In this document: positions 1 to 11,450 of the stretch, one piece after another | Layout of the letters: every line of letters begins with the position of its first letter | Numbering within the stretch: position 1 is the first letter of the stretch | Origin: Chimonanthus salicifolius | Taxonomy: Eukaryota > Streptophyta > Magnoliopsida > Laurales > Calycanthaceae | Direction of reading: 5' to 3' | DNA: 64,000 nucleotides | Assembly: GCA_013350335.1 (NCBI GenBank) | Contig: CM023534.1 | Coordinates: 19,363,302-19,427,301 of the forward strand | Notes under the pieces: model-generated | Database searches by the model: none | The model's input: the letters and a program-made list of their open reading frames with translations, nothing else | What the model was told of the DNA's origin: nothing | Translations under genes and position numbers: made by a program

Positions 1-954
1 ATAGAATGCATGATAATAGGATGAGTGACCTGTATCTCATCGCTGACAAGATTATGTAGTTTATCTTTGAACCCCTCTTGGTCAGATGAAGACAATTGTC
101 CATATTTCTTCTAAATCCCATCAGTGTAGACATTTAATTCATCATGTAGATTCATTTCAATGTGCTTTGGGTTCATCAATTGGAAATCAATTCTCCACTA
201 TGAATGGATCTTTTCCAAATGTAACTTCCCCATCGATGACATCATATACGCACAAGGTAAGTCCATTGACATTGAAAATTCTTCTATGCAAGTTCACGTC
301 ATTAAATTATCTCTCATCATAACAAATTGCTTGTACAGCTCATTCAGTGCAAAGTGTGATACTTTGCCATTCACTTCATCAAAGAATGGAACATCACATG
401 CAAGGGGAATCCAGATTCTGTCATCTTCAAATTGAGTCGTGATCTCTTCATACTGATTTTGAATGGCATTACAAATCTTACTTTGAACAACATCTAGGTC
501 ACTATTCGATGTATCAATATAATTCTTCAAGACAGCATGTGCACCTTTTACTCTCGATGTGACCCAATTTTGAAAATGTAAACATTTGCCTATCCATGCC
601 AGGACAAATTGTTCCTTATACGGTATCCATGTGCTTTCTAAATATTTTACTTCCCGAGAACATTTCAAAAATTTCTTTGAATATTTCCTACTTTTCAGAG
701 AATGCTCCTTCGGTTGGAGACAATACCAATTTATTCCAGTCAGAAATAAATGCATCCCATGCTTCTTCTGTTTGAAATAGATGTCTAGAAAGAGCAACAA
801 TATTTTTATTAATGTGCCAAATGCAAAAAATATGAATAGCATCAGGGAAGACCTTGTCAACCGCATTCTTTAATGCCAAATCTTTATCCGTCACAAAAAC
901 TAGTCAGTGAAGATCAACTTCTAAAATTCTTTTGAACATTTGTAATGCCCATAC
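1..954 (-). pseudogene. MULE (FAR1-type) transposase, C-terminal part, broken
   Basis: Minus-strand continuation of the transposase that starts at 7732. The part just left of the Copia insertion reads VWALQMFKRILE, then an in-frame TGA, then VFVTDKDLALKNAVDKVFP and CIWHI. These are the MULE transposase core with its second catalytic Asp and the C-x2-H pair. Near position 690 the frame shifts, and the protein resumes as WVTSRVKGAHAVLKNYI and IWIPLACDVPFFDEVNGKVSH, also typical of this family. It ends at a stop at 294; further decayed coding traces may reach the window edge. At least one stop and one frameshift make it non-functional. Confidence 0.8.
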
Positions 955-959
955 ATAAT
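955..959. repeat. 5-bp target-site duplication of Copia (ATAAT; second copy 6866-6870)
   Basis: ATAAT directly precedes the TG of the left LTR and is repeated exactly after the CA of the right LTR. This fixes the insertion point. Confidence 0.9.
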
Positions 960-1188
960 TGTAGAAACACATATCACAAAAGTAAATAACACTGAATTTA
1001 CGTGGAAAAACCCCTAAGGGAAAAAACCAAGAGAGAAAGAGAGTATATTATTCCACTGTATTTTCTAATTACATCAGTGACGTATTTATAAGTAAAAAAT
1101 ACAAGTATGAGTCCTAATTGACTTAGGAGACAGAGTCCTAATTGAGTTAGGAGGCAGATCTCACTCAACCTCTCTTTCTGATTCAATA
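960..1188 (-). repeat. Copia 3' LTR
   Basis: 229 bp, TG to TA, matching 6636-6865 along its whole length with scattered substitutions. Contains ATTTACGTGG, a segment seen in many plant Copia/TRIM LTRs. Confidence 0.92.
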
Positions 1189-1204
1189 CTCCCCCTCAAG
1201 TAGT
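1189..1204 (-). other. Copia polypurine tract
   Basis: On the minus strand the purine-rich ACTTGAGGGGGAGT lies directly before the 3' LTR, as needed for plus-strand priming. Confidence 0.8.
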
Positions 1205-1888
1205 TGTGAAAATGCCGATTGAGCCCAACTTGGACAAAATATCTTGGAATTTAACAGCGGAGAGACTTTTTGTGAAGATATCTGCTAATTGTTGATCACT
1301 GTGAATAAACGGAGTATAAATAACATTAACTTGCAAATTTTCTCGAACAAAATGACAATCCACCTCAATGTGTTTGGTTCTCTCATGAAACAGCAGATTT
1401 GAAGCAATGTGAATGGCAGCTTGATTATTACAAAACATTTGTGTTGGCTGATTAGAACCAAAATCCAAATCTTGCAATAAGGACCGAAGCCAAATAACTT
1501 CACTGATGGTTAAGGCCATTGCATGATATTCTGCTTCTGCACTTGATCTTGCAACAACACTCTGTTTTTTACTCTTCCAAGTTACCAAATTACCTCCCAC
1601 AAATGTACAATATCCCGTTGTAGATCGTTGATCAACCTGACAACCTGCCCAATCAGCATTAGTGTAAGCAGTAATGGAATTATTTCCATTCTTCCACATC
1701 CATATTTCCCTTCCTAGAGAACCCTTCAAATATTGTAAAATTTGATTGACAGCATTCATGTGAGTAACTGTAGGTACATCCACAAATTTGCTGACTAGAC
1801 TGACTGCATAAGAAATATTTGGCCTAGTAATCGTTAGATAAATCAATCGACCAACCAACCTTTGAAACTGACCAATATTAGATAACAA
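1196..1888 (-). pseudogene. Copia RNase H domain
   Basis: Degrades RNA in the RNA-DNA hybrid. Preceded by the connection segment (QRLVGRLIYLTITRPNISYAVS). RNase H landmarks: TNADWAG, RSTTGYCTFVGGNLVTWKSK, SSAEAEYHA, and CNNQAAIHIA, where Copia enzymes usually have Asp (DNQ); this Asp-to-Asn change probably kills activity. It is in frame with the upstream RT fragment but separated by a TGA at 1946-1948. Ends just before the polypurine tract. Confidence 0.87.
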
Positions 1889-1945
1889 TTCACCATCATT
1901 ATCAAGTTTACCTTCACTGTCAATTGGAGCATCTGACGGTTTAAC

Positions 1946-2985
1946 TCACATCTTTTCAATATGCTGCAACAGATCCAGCCCATATTTTCTTTGATTGAGA
2001 AATATGCCCTTCTTTGAGTATGCAACTTCTAATCCAAGAAAATACTTTAACACTCCCAGGTCTTTGATGGCAAATCTCTTATGCAGGAGAGTCTTAAGTT
2101 TTATAATTTCATTTTTATCATCGCTTGTAATTACTATATCATCAACATATACTAAAACAACAGTTGTACCACACACACCTTTTTTTACAAACAAATAAGA
2201 ATCAGTTGCACTCCTTTGAAGCCCATTACTCATGAGAACAGAATTGAGCTTAGCATACCATGCACCGGGAGATTACTTAAGTCCATATATGACATTTTTT
2301 AGCTTACACACAAATCCAACTTTGGATTCTTGTGAATGTCCTGGTGGAACACTCATATATACCTCATCTTCTAGGTCACCATGCAAAAAGCATTTTTCAC
2401 ATCCATTTGAGATAATTCCCAACCTTGATTAACTGCTAATTAGAGAAGCACTAGAAACGTGTTCATCTTTGCAACAGGTGCGAAAGTCTCTATATAATCT
2501 TCTTCATATGTTTGTGTAAAACCTTTGGCAACAAGTCTCGCCTTATGTCGCTCCACAGTTCCATCACTTTTATATTTGATTTTGTATATCCAACTGCACC
2601 CAACAGTCTTCTTTCCAAGAGGCAATTTGACAATATTCCAAGTTTTATTATCATCAAATGCTTGCAATTCTTCTTTCATTGCCAGTCTCCAAACAAATAT
2701 AGAGTTAGCTTCACGAAATGTCTTTGGTTCTTGTTCACTAGACATTGCACTCAAGAAGGCCAAATGTGACTGAGTAACATTATCATATGTTAGATAAACC
2801 TCCATTGGATATGATACAGCATGGTAAGTGAAGAAATCTTTCATTCCTTTTGGAGAACGAGTTTCTTTACTCAATCTCCGTAATGGTAGACGAGGATTCG
2901 GTATTTCAGTTGCTATAGAAATTGGCTGGATCTCTGGAGATATAGCCTCAGTAGGAGCTGTCAGTATTTCAGTTACTGTAGACAT
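1946..2985 (-). pseudogene. Copia reverse transcriptase, frameshifted
   Basis: Copies element RNA into DNA. The first part (2985-2440) carries WRLAMKEELQAFDDNKTW, GCSWIYKIKYKSDGTVERHKA and DYIETFAPVAKM, the Copia RT N-terminus. The segment between 2440 and 2233 reads DVKNAF-like but contains stops. The second part (2233-1946) is in another frame and holds the catalytic LVYVDDIVI and FAIKDLGVLKYFLGLEV. The enzyme cannot be made as one chain. Confidence 0.85.
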
Positions 2986-3040
2986 TGGTTGGTTATCTGG
3001 ATAGAGAATGACAGTATTTTGAGGCAGGAGACATCATTAG

Positions 3041-4045
3041 TTAGAGTAGGAAGCGGTACCAAGTCAGACAAGCACTCCCCCCAGAACCGATTCCCAGAAT
3101 CACCAGGAGCTGGAAAATACGGTTCAAATTCAACAAAGCAGACATCACGTGATACAAGAAGCTTCTGAGATGAGATGTTATAACAAATGTACCATTTCTG
3201 TGTGGAAGAGTAATCGAAGAAAACAACCTGAGAGATCTGGCATCGAACTTATCACGATTAATACTCTGGCGATAAACATAGCAGACACACCCAAACACAC
3301 GTAGGTGAAATAAGTCAAGAGGTCTATTCTTCAACACTTCTAACGGGGATTTAAAATTGGTAATCCGACTAGGAAGTCGATTAATCAAATAGATGGCAGT
3401 TAAGACGCCATGAGACCAGAAAGTCTTAGGAATATGCATCTGAAACATAAGTGCTCGAGAAGTTTCTAAGATGTGACGATTTTTCCGATCTGACACACCA
3501 TTCTGTTGTAGCTTACCCACGCAGCTAGTTTGATGAAGAATACCTTTCTTATGAGTATAGTCAACGAAAAGAGCATTGACATATTCAGTTCCATTGTCAG
3601 AGCAAAGAATTTTAATCTTGGCATCAAATTGAGTACGGACCATGTTGTAGAAATCTTTGAAAGCAGATAACACCTCAGTTTTAGATTTGAGTAAGTATAA
3701 CCAAGTAACACGTGTACAATCATCAATGAACAACACAAAATATTTAAATTCATCATAAGAAGCAATGGGAGCACTCCATACATTAGAATGAATCAGTTCA
3801 AAACAAGCAATAGACTTAAAAGTAGAATAAACAAATGGTAACCTGTGATTGTTTTGAAAATTGGCAAACATCACAAACATTAGACGAAATAGAAGCAGAC
3901 AAAAAAGGCAAGACAAAATACGAATTGAAAGATATCCAAGCCGTTGGTGCAGTAGGTGACCCTCTAAAAGGTCCTTGGCATGATAAACCTTATTAGGAGA
4001 AGGTAACATGTAAAGGCCATTGGAAAACATGCCTTCACCAATCAT
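3041..4045 (-). pseudogene. Copia integrase domain, catalytic Glu replaced
   Basis: Inserts the element cDNA into the genome. A damaged GAG-pre-integrase segment (HLLHQRLGYLS) comes first; its CxxC part appears frame-disturbed. The integrase core follows, with Asp in FIDDCTRVTW (about 108-109), Asp150 in CSDNGTEY, and SDRKNRH where Copia integrases have AERKNRH. Thus Asp186 takes the place of the catalytic Glu at the correct DD35E spacing. Further motifs present: TFWSHGVLTAIYLINRLPS and HLRVFGCVCYV. The C-terminal part past about residue 270 appears shifted. Confidence 0.82.
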
Positions 4046-4505
4046 CTTCTTGGACGTTCAATCCTAAAAGACGATAGAGTTAGAAGAGAAAATAACATCA
4101 CAATTCAAAACATTAGTAAGTTTTCCAACAGACAAGAGTTGAGTTGGAAAAGAAGGAACAACCAGAGCAGTAGAAGGGACCATATTTGAAAAAAAAAAAA
4201 CGATTTTACCACTACCAACCACAGGAACCATTGATCCATTGGCTAGATAAATATTGTGTTTACGAGACGATATGAAAAATCCGACACAAAAGAAAAAGGA
4301 ATAACCATATAGTCAGTGGCTCCAGAATCAATAATCCAAGGATGACCATTACATTGTGAAGCAAGGAAAGCATGAAAGTTACCTGTAGTATGAGATGAGG
4401 AAGACATGCTTGAAGGAGGTAGAGACTTACGGAGATCGTTTAGAATCTAACTCAACTAATCAAGAGTGGTTGAAGTTCTGCGATATGAGCCTTGTCTCTC
4501 GTTTT

Positions 4506-5375
4506 TTATTCAAAGTTAGGCTTGAAATGAGGATGTAACGACCAACAACGATCCTTAGGGTGCCCAATCTTTCCACAATGTTCACAATGAATTCGTCCTT
4601 TGTTCTGAAGAACTTTCTTCTTCTCAGGCTCAGAGATGTGTCTGTGGTCATTCTTATAAGGAAGGAGAGCACTTGATTCAAGGTCCGCAGAGGAATGCGG
4701 AATAACAGAAGGCATACTTTCATGTCGCGTTTCTTCATGTTGAATGATAGTGCAAACATTAATCACTGAGGGTAGAGAATCTGCCATAAGTATATTACTT
4801 CGCAGATAGTCGTAGTCAGGCCGTAAAACATGAAGAAGAGAAAAAACTTGATCCTCTTCGTCTCATTGCACGAGAGTCTGTGCATCAGTAGTATGTGGGC
4901 GATACATATGTAATTCATCCCATAGTCTCTTCATATGTCCAAAAAGATCATAGAATTTCTGTTCACCTTGTAGCGTAGTGGCAATCTCATTTTGAATCTG
5001 AAACACCCGAGCAATATTATTTCGACTGCCATACATGCCGGTGACAGCATCCCGTAACTCTTTTGCACAATCGGAGAAGGTAAAAATACCAGTAATGTGC
5101 GGTTCCATAGAATTAAGAAGCCATGAACGGACCACTTGATCATTAGCTAGCCAATCATCATAAGCTGAATTAGGATCGGTGACTGTAGCGGAATCTGTAG
5201 CAGGAGCTTTAGATGTAGAAACCAGTGGATGATAAACAATATTGCCATTGATAAATCCCAATCTTCTCTTACTACCGAGCGATAAGGTAACCGCTCGAGA
5301 CCATATAACATAGTTATTTGCATTGAACAGAACTAATGAGAGTCGTAGACTTGGATTACAGTCGGATTCCCCCAT
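4506..5375 (-). pseudogene. Copia gag with CCHC zinc knuckle, one in-frame stop
   Basis: Structural protein of the retrotransposon particle. Begins MGESDCNPSLRLSLVLFN and contains NNYVIWSRAVTLSL and the gag core (AYDDWLANDQVVRSWLLNSM). A TGA at 4863-4865 stops it, but the same frame continues downstream into a CCHC knuckle, C-E-H-C-G-K-I-G-H-P-K-D-R-C, near 4560-4600. The stop is flanked by VQ and DEEDQ and could be a decayed CGA codon (inference). Confidence 0.85.
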
Positions 5376-6635
5376 TGTGAAGGAGAAGAGTAAGTATTTT
5401 TTTTTATCTCCCTTTTCCTGTAAATAACTTCTTGATTTAAGCCAATGAGAAAATAAGCAAGAACCTACCTGATGGTGTGCAAGAAACGTAAACGGATCTG
5501 AACAAAAAAAAAAAAAAAAGGTGATTGTTGGGCCTGAAACTGCTCACCCTCACGGGATATGACCGACAATTGAGTCAAGCAGAAAATGAGGGTTTCAGAT
5601 ATGTTCAAGCTCCTCTGTATCGCTTGCAAGAGGAAACCCAAGATGCAATCGTATGAATCCTGCAACTGAGGTGAAGGAATATTGTTACAACTGACAATCT
5701 GACGTCTTTGGACCTGAGTATTATGCAATACGTGGCTGAATGTTGCAGCAACAACTCATAACAAAACACCAGGGATCCGTAATATAGAGCGGCGGCCTGT
5801 AAATCTGGAAAAAATAAGGCCTCAAATTGAGGGCAGGGAAGAGAGAGCACCGATTATTGATCTGAGAAGGAGGCCCCCCACTGTTCGTGCTTGAAGGATC
5901 GGGTTTGTAAGCGAAAGAGCAGATCTGGCAGGCGGGTCAGGATGCAGATTCGGCTGCTGCAGAGCAGATCCGGTAGCGGCAGTGCAGATTTGGCAGAGGG
6001 AGGAAGAAGAAGCACAAAAGATCTCAACTGTCAGTCGGTGTTGCTAGAAGGAAGCATGGCAGGAGACAGCGGAAAGAACAAAACCTCAACAGAAACAGAG
6101 ACACCATGCAGAGAAAGGCCGTCGTTGAGACTGAACGAAACCTGATCGTTGTTTGCAGACCCCAGTTCAGTTCGTCTCTGCGCTTGCAATTTAGTGTAGG
6201 TACAGAGCAAATCGGAGAGCTGAATCTCACGCAGGGGACAAAAGAGCGGCCGAAAAACAGAGCTGCAGCAAAATGTCTGCTGGATTTGCGCTGGCTTTGG
6301 TCGCAGTAGCAGTGGCGATGATGGATCGGATCTGAGAAGAAACTGCAAAACTGTTGTAAGAACGAGAAAGTGTTGGTGGAGAGAGGTAGATACACACTGC
6401 TAGCAGATGTCACATGCAGAACGATCTAAACAGAAGGACCATCGCCGGGTCGGATCTAAGAACAAGGGAGAGAACGCTGGTTTCGTCTCTTGCTTGAAAC
6501 CCCCTTGTGAGAGACACTAGCGTACAGACAAAGCGGATGGGCGCTTGCTGGCGGTGGAAATCCTTTCTTCAACCGTTGCAGAACAGTAAAAAACCGATGC
6601 CCAAACTAACCCAATGATCAATTAAACTGATACCA
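5376..6635 (-). other. Copia 5' untranslated leader
   Basis: About 1.26 kb between primer site and gag start without a credible coding frame. It is rich in CAGATCTGGC/GCAGATCCGG-like words, which also occur in the interior of the LTR element at 26864-29660. That points to related families or exchanged leader modules. Confidence 0.6.
6627..6635 (-). other. Copia primer-binding site (tRNA-iMet)
   Basis: On the minus strand TGGTATCAG directly follows the 5' LTR, complementary to the 3' end of initiator tRNA-Met. Confidence 0.85.
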
Positions 6636-6865
6636 TGTAGAAACACATATCACAAAAGTAAATAACACCGGATCTACGTGGAAAAACCCCTAAGGGAAAA
6701 AATCACGAGAGAAAGAGAGTATATTATTCCATTGTATTTTCTATTTACATCAGTGACATATTTATAAGTAAAACATACAAGTATGAGTCCTAATTGACTT
6801 AGTAGACAGAGTCCTAATTGAGTCAGGAGACAGAGTCTCACTCAACCTCTCTTTCTGATTCAACA
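6636..6865 (-). repeat. Copia 5' LTR
   Basis: 230 bp, TG to CA, direct repeat of 960-1188. The primer site lies next to its inner edge. Confidence 0.92.
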
Positions 6866-7732
6866 ATAATCTTCTACTTTATCATTTCTTATAAAAGCAA
6901 AGCATGAGAAGAAATTGGAATTACAATTTGTGACACCAACGATATTGAGCAATGGCATATGATATCTGTTGGTTTTGTATGTGCAATCCATAAGAAAAAT
7001 ATTTTTATATCTCTTAGTAAGTGTAATTGACAATGGATGTACAAAAAAAAGATGCGACAAATGACCTTCATTGTCATGTTCAAGCCAATAATGGAAACCA
7101 CCTTCTTGAAGATCTTCCAGTAATGCTTCATTTGACGTACGTCCTCTCAGTTGCTCTTTTACTGCAAAAAATTCCTCAAATCAATCGATGTTACTCCAAG
7201 GGTTGGATTCTCTTTTCTAAGCGTAAACAAAATTTAACGAGGTGGTATATTGCTACTCTTCATTTCTATAATTTTTTTTCTCTTGATTTGAAAAACGCCG
7301 GGTACTTGGATGGCCTGCTAATATATCCAATCTTTCATGACTGTGATCCAAATTTTTAATGGTCAACTTCCATGACCCATCACCAAGTTGTTTCCCTCTC
7401 AGTTCAAATGGACAATTAATAAGGTGAGAGGATGCTTTCTTTTGCTGCTCATCATCTTTCAAATTACATGTGTTGCGATATGTACCACATCTATTACACC
7501 CAAGAAATATTGTCTTGTCTTTAGTGCTTGACCTATTGATGATAGTGGCAAAACCTTGTGCAATAGAGACTTTCTTAACATAGTTAACGAGATCCTCTCG
7601 ACTTGAAAAAAAGCTATCAACAAACTCATCTTCATTAAAAATATCATTCACAAGTATCTCAGTATTCTCAACTAAATCCATCCCACTTGACGATTCATAT
7701 AATAAGCTTGGACCTCCCTCACTACAATCCAA
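6866..7732 (-). pseudogene. MULE (FAR1-type) transposase, N-terminal part
   Basis: Starts at an ATG at 7732. About 160 residues read cleanly to 7253 and contain a FAR1/WRKY-GCM1-type DNA-binding domain (SREDLVNYVKKVSIAQGF, CNRCGTYRNTC, INCPFELRG, LDHSHE, giving Cys/His zinc ligands). After a stop and frame changes between 7250 and 7060 the core resumes as YKNIFLMDCTYKTNRYHMP, carrying the first catalytic Asp, and runs to RNDKVEDY, where Copia interrupts it. Across the insertion, with one target copy removed, the frame continues into the piece at 1-954. So the Copia landed in an existing transposase gene. Confidence 0.82.
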
Positions 7733-8602
7733 AGCGGTAATATCTAAAAAAAATAGAGGGAGATCGTTGCTAAGAGATATATTGATGCATTTTAGTGATC
7801 TATTTTTTTTGTAAGATTTAGATTAATGGTAACTTCTAAAATGAAACAACATGTGGGTTGAAGGAGTTACCTTGGTTTTGACACATGAAATTGAGAGAGC
7901 GGAGCTTTGCGTCGACCGAGAACAGGGAGAAGAGAATGCTTTGCGATTTGACAGTGAAGAGCACGGGCAGTACGAGAGAATGATGGAAGAGGATGGAGAA
8001 GAGATGGAGAGTATAAGGAAGAAAAGGGTATGTTTAATGAAGAAAAGGGGGTGGAGGAGATATGTATAAGACATGTAGAACAGACGGAGAGTATAAGGAA
8101 AAAAGGGTATGTTTAATGAAGAAAAGGGGGTAGAGGAGATGTGCATACAAAGTTAAGAGAGAGTTGATGATTGGTAGTTGGTGGTTGATAGTAAATTAAT
8201 AAACTTAAAGAAAAGGTATCTTGTGGTTTTTCACATGTAAAATAAAATTTATTTTTCAAAAGATAATTTTATATTTAAATAAGTTTGATGAATAAAATCA
8301 CAGTGATATGGTTAGTGGGACCCGATATATGACACATGCCAATATTTTGAAGAGAAAAAAATGCTCAGCCGCATCGAAGTTCATTTGATCAAGGTTGAAC
8401 TGACTCTTTTCTCCCCCTACTAGGGTTCAACCTTTTAAAACTGTCGAACCTTGAAATCTGACCCAGTTGTAGTCCCGTGACCCATTTGACCCACTCATTT
8501 AGAAGATTACCAGATCAAACCTGGGTTTAGACAAAGGCTGAACCGAGCCCATTTGACAGCCCTAATTTGTACGGGCTAAAGTTCACCTGTCTCGCCTTTG
8601 TT
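7733..8602. other. Non-coding flank of the MULE, no gene seen
   Basis: Upstream of the broken transposase ATG. Holds the 80-bp tandem duplication listed separately. The end near 8390-8565 (GTTCAACC-rich, ending in CAGCCCTA) resembles the terminus of an hAT-type MITE, but I could not find its partner. Confidence 0.4.
8007..8150. repeat. Tandem duplication, 80-bp period, about 1.8 copies
   Basis: GAGAGTATAAGGAAGAAAAG and the following bases recur 80 bases later with few changes. Confidence 0.85.
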
Positions 8603-8676
8603 GTTGATTACTTCAATAAGCTAAGCAATGTGAGTATTTGTTGATTACTTCAATAAGCTAAGAAATGTGAGTATTT
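8603..8676. repeat. Tandem duplication, 37-bp period, 2 copies
   Basis: GTTGATTACTTCAATAAGCT and the bases after it repeat directly with a single mismatch (aagCaat/aagAaat). Confidence 0.88.
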
Positions 8677-8780
8677 ATTCATTGATTTAAGTTTATACTA
8701 AAATAGTCAAAGTTCCTATAAAGCAATCATTAATCTCTTAATCTGCACACATGAGTACAGAATTAAGGAGAGTGACTCTT

Positions 8781-8855
8781 TTTTGTATTGAACGAGGCTT
8801 AATCTCAAGACCTCCCACATATAAGAGTAGAAATTGACCATCAAACTAACACCTC
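8781..8855 (-). repeat. SINE-like fragment, shared with 44440-44525
   Basis: Read on the minus strand, AGTTTGATGGTCAATTTC and a later TTGAGATTAAG segment resemble pol III A and B boxes. The same arrangement occurs at 44440-44525, showing a dispersed repeat. No A-tail or target duplication was fixed. Confidence 0.35.
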
Positions 8856-8875
8856 TTTCTTCTAGAATTTAAAAA

Positions 8876-10116
8876 GGCAGCCCATTCAGACACTTCTATT
8901 TTCTGCCGGGGAACACCACTTTTCAAAATTTAGGTACAAATTACCATTTTGCCCTCCCACTCAAAATCCTTCAAACGATTATACAGGCCAAATTCCACAT
9001 CATTCGAACCATAGCATCATTGAAGATCCTTCGAATGATACTACAGTAAAAAAATTCAACAGTAAATTTTTTTAAAAAAAAAAATTTTAAGTTATTTTTT
9101 AAGCACTGTGTATTTTCAAAATTTCTTAAATTAAATATCCGAACTAATTTCGATAGTCTGATAAAAATACTTTAAGAATTCAAAGTCTTTTGATACTTCA
9201 AATGCTTAAAACACAGTGTTTTATAAATAAGGGGATTCTTTTGACTGTGTGGAAAATATATTTGGGAGTGTCAAAAGAACTTGAAGTCTTAAAATATTTT
9301 TATCAAGTTATCGTAATTAGTCTGAATATTCAATTTAAGAAATTTTGGAAATACACAGTGCTTAAAAAATAATTTTAAAGTTTTAAAGGAGATATCAACA
9401 ATATAGACAGTTATTTTTTAATCACTGTGTATTTCCAAAATTTCTCAAATTGAATATCTGGATTAATTACGATAGCCTGATAAAAATACTTTAAGAATTC
9501 AAGGTCTTTTGACACTCCCAAATATATTTTCCACACAGCCAAGGGATACCCTTATTTGTAAAACACTGGGTTTTAAGCATTTAGGAGTATCAAAAGACCT
9601 TAAATTCTTAAAGTATTTTTATCAGGCTATCGTAATTAGTCCGGATATTCAATTTGAGAAATTTTGAGAATACACAGTACTTAAAAAATAACTGTCATGT
9701 TGTCGATATCTCCTTTAAAACTTTAAAATTATTTTTTAAGCACTATGTATTCTCAAAATTTCTCAAATTGAATATCCGGACTAATTACGATAACCTGATA
9801 AAAATACTTTAAGACTTTAAGGTCTTTTGACAGCTCCTAAATATATTTTCCACACAGCCAAGGGATACCCTTATTTGTAAAATACTGTGTTTTAAGCATT
9901 TGGGAGTGTCAAAAGACTTTGAATTCTTAAAGTATTTTTATCAGGCTATCGAAATTAGTCCGGATATTTAATTTGAAAAATTTTGAAAATACACAGTGAA
10001 ATTTGGCCTGTACAATCGTTCGAAGGATTTTGAGCGGGAGGGCAAAATGGTAATTTGTACTTAAATTTTGAAAAGGGGTGTTCAGTGGCAGAAAAGGGGT
10101 GTCCGAATGGGCTGCC
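8876..10116. mobile_element. Nested-palindrome (foldback) element, copy 1
   Basis: Terminal inverted repeats of roughly 100 bp: GGCAGCCCATTCAGACAC at left, its inverse at the right end, including GTACAAATTACCATTTTGCC near each inner edge. Between them are three hairpin units (about 9088-9382, 9410-9692, 9730-9998), each itself an inverted repeat of a 130-140-bp arm with TAAGCACTGTGTATTTCCAA at its tips. Flanking 8-mers TTTAAAAA and TTCAAAGA match at 6 of 8, a possible decayed 8-bp target duplication. No coding capacity. Same family as 51106-53073. Confidence 0.8.
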
Positions 10117-11084
10117 TTCAAAGATACGTGATGCATCTTCAGCAGTATATTTACTCAAATAAAATTCAAAAGGCACCTCACTAGATTACATTTGTATTAA
10201 TATTTTGATTATCTAAAATTTTTAATCAACTTATCTAAAAGTATAATAAGATAATCAGTACTATTTTATTGATCTCCGCCCATTTCTATACTGTAGTTAG
10301 AGTGGTTAATGACTTCAATGAGGTTTTCATTTCATTTTCCATGATCAATTTCTGCTGCAAACTTAATATCTATTTTAATATTAGAAGTAACAAAAAAAAA
10401 AAAACCTTTTATAATGTTTGCCACTGACTAATCATCGTTCCAAAGCTCAGACCTAATTGTGCGTACATTCATTGATAGGCTGAGTGATATTTTTGTATAG
10501 GATGCAGAATAAAAGAGACTTACTAATTGAGTTAAGTAGTCCTTGTCAACATTCATATCAAATAAATGAAATTGATAATTGCACTTAGCTGTATTTAGAT
10601 ACTTTTATTGATTGGAAGATTCAATATGAAAGGGAGTGCTGCACTTGCTGTTAGAAATCTGAATTTGAGGATTGGGAGAAAATTTATTTAGATTAGAATT
10701 ATGTTGTTTGGTTGTGATTGGAGGAGGCAGAAAATAACCATCCCAAGAATTAGAAAAAAAAAAAAACTATGAAGATTAGTAGCTCTTAGTTAAATATATA
10801 GATATCCACACTTATACAAGGTCAAGAAAAGATATTTTGTGGTTTTCCACATGTAAATTTAAAAAAAAAAAAAAAATTCACCATTTCTTAACGTATTGTT
10901 TCATAGTCTACAGCACGTCAAACAGTTAGATTAATTTTTTTTTTAATATTGAAATTTTTTAATCTTTAGAGGTTTGGAGAAACAAAACATATTTAGAAAG
11001 AATATCTCTAAGAGTTTAGAAAATCTGCAATATCGATGGGTGAGATTGTAAGAGGCAACATGAATAAAGAGATTACAGTTTCAA
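10117..11084. other. AT-rich intergenic DNA, nothing recognised
   Basis: Long A and T runs, no convincing reading frame, terminal repeat or RNA gene. Confidence 0.6.
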
Positions 11085-11450
11085 ATAAAGGGGCCAAAAA
11101 AACGGCCCGACCAATATTTCGGCCGATAAGTTTCTCTCTCCTCCGATATTTACATTTCTCTCTCCTCCGATATTAAAACCGTAAAAAACCGTTAAAAACC
11201 GCAAAAAATGGTGAAAAAACCGTATCAGTTTTTGTTTTTTTAAAAATAAAAATAAAATAAATTTTAAATACCGATATTTATGCATATCGGCCGATATGAT
11301 GACCAATATTCTGGACCGAATATCGGCCTTATCGGCCGATAATCTTTTTGTATGGCCGATACATATCGTATCGGCCGATATTGTTTGGTCTTCCAAAACC
11401 GATACATATCGGCCGATACGATATGTATCAGCCGATATTTTGACCCCTAG
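11085..11450. repeat. MITE-like repeat rich in ATCGGCCGAT palindromes, fragment
   Basis: Repeated TATCGGCCGATA words, with GGGGCC at the left and TTTTGACCCCTAG at the right. Shares CAAAATATCGGC/TAAAAATATCGG edges and internal palindromes with the better-bounded copy at 39497-40535. Its own target duplication is not visible. Confidence 0.6.

Larger units (their letters stand above)
960..6865 (-). mobile_element. Ty1/Copia LTR retrotransposon, full-length, minus strand, decayed
   Basis: A 5906-bp element bounded by LTRs of 229 and 230 bp that begin TG and end CA or TA, with ATAAT duplications. Order on the minus strand: 5' LTR, tRNA-Met primer site, leader, gag, zinc knuckle, integrase, reverse transcriptase, RNase H, polypurine tract, 3' LTR. 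Integrase before reverse transcriptase defines Copia. The coding frames are interrupted by stops and shifts, so it is not autonomous now. The LTRs have diverged at several positions, so the insertion is not very recent. Confidence 0.93.

Noticed and set aside
5891..6413. Opposed frames of 84-129 codons
   Set aside because: Inside the Copia leader, overlapping on both strands, without recognisable domains.
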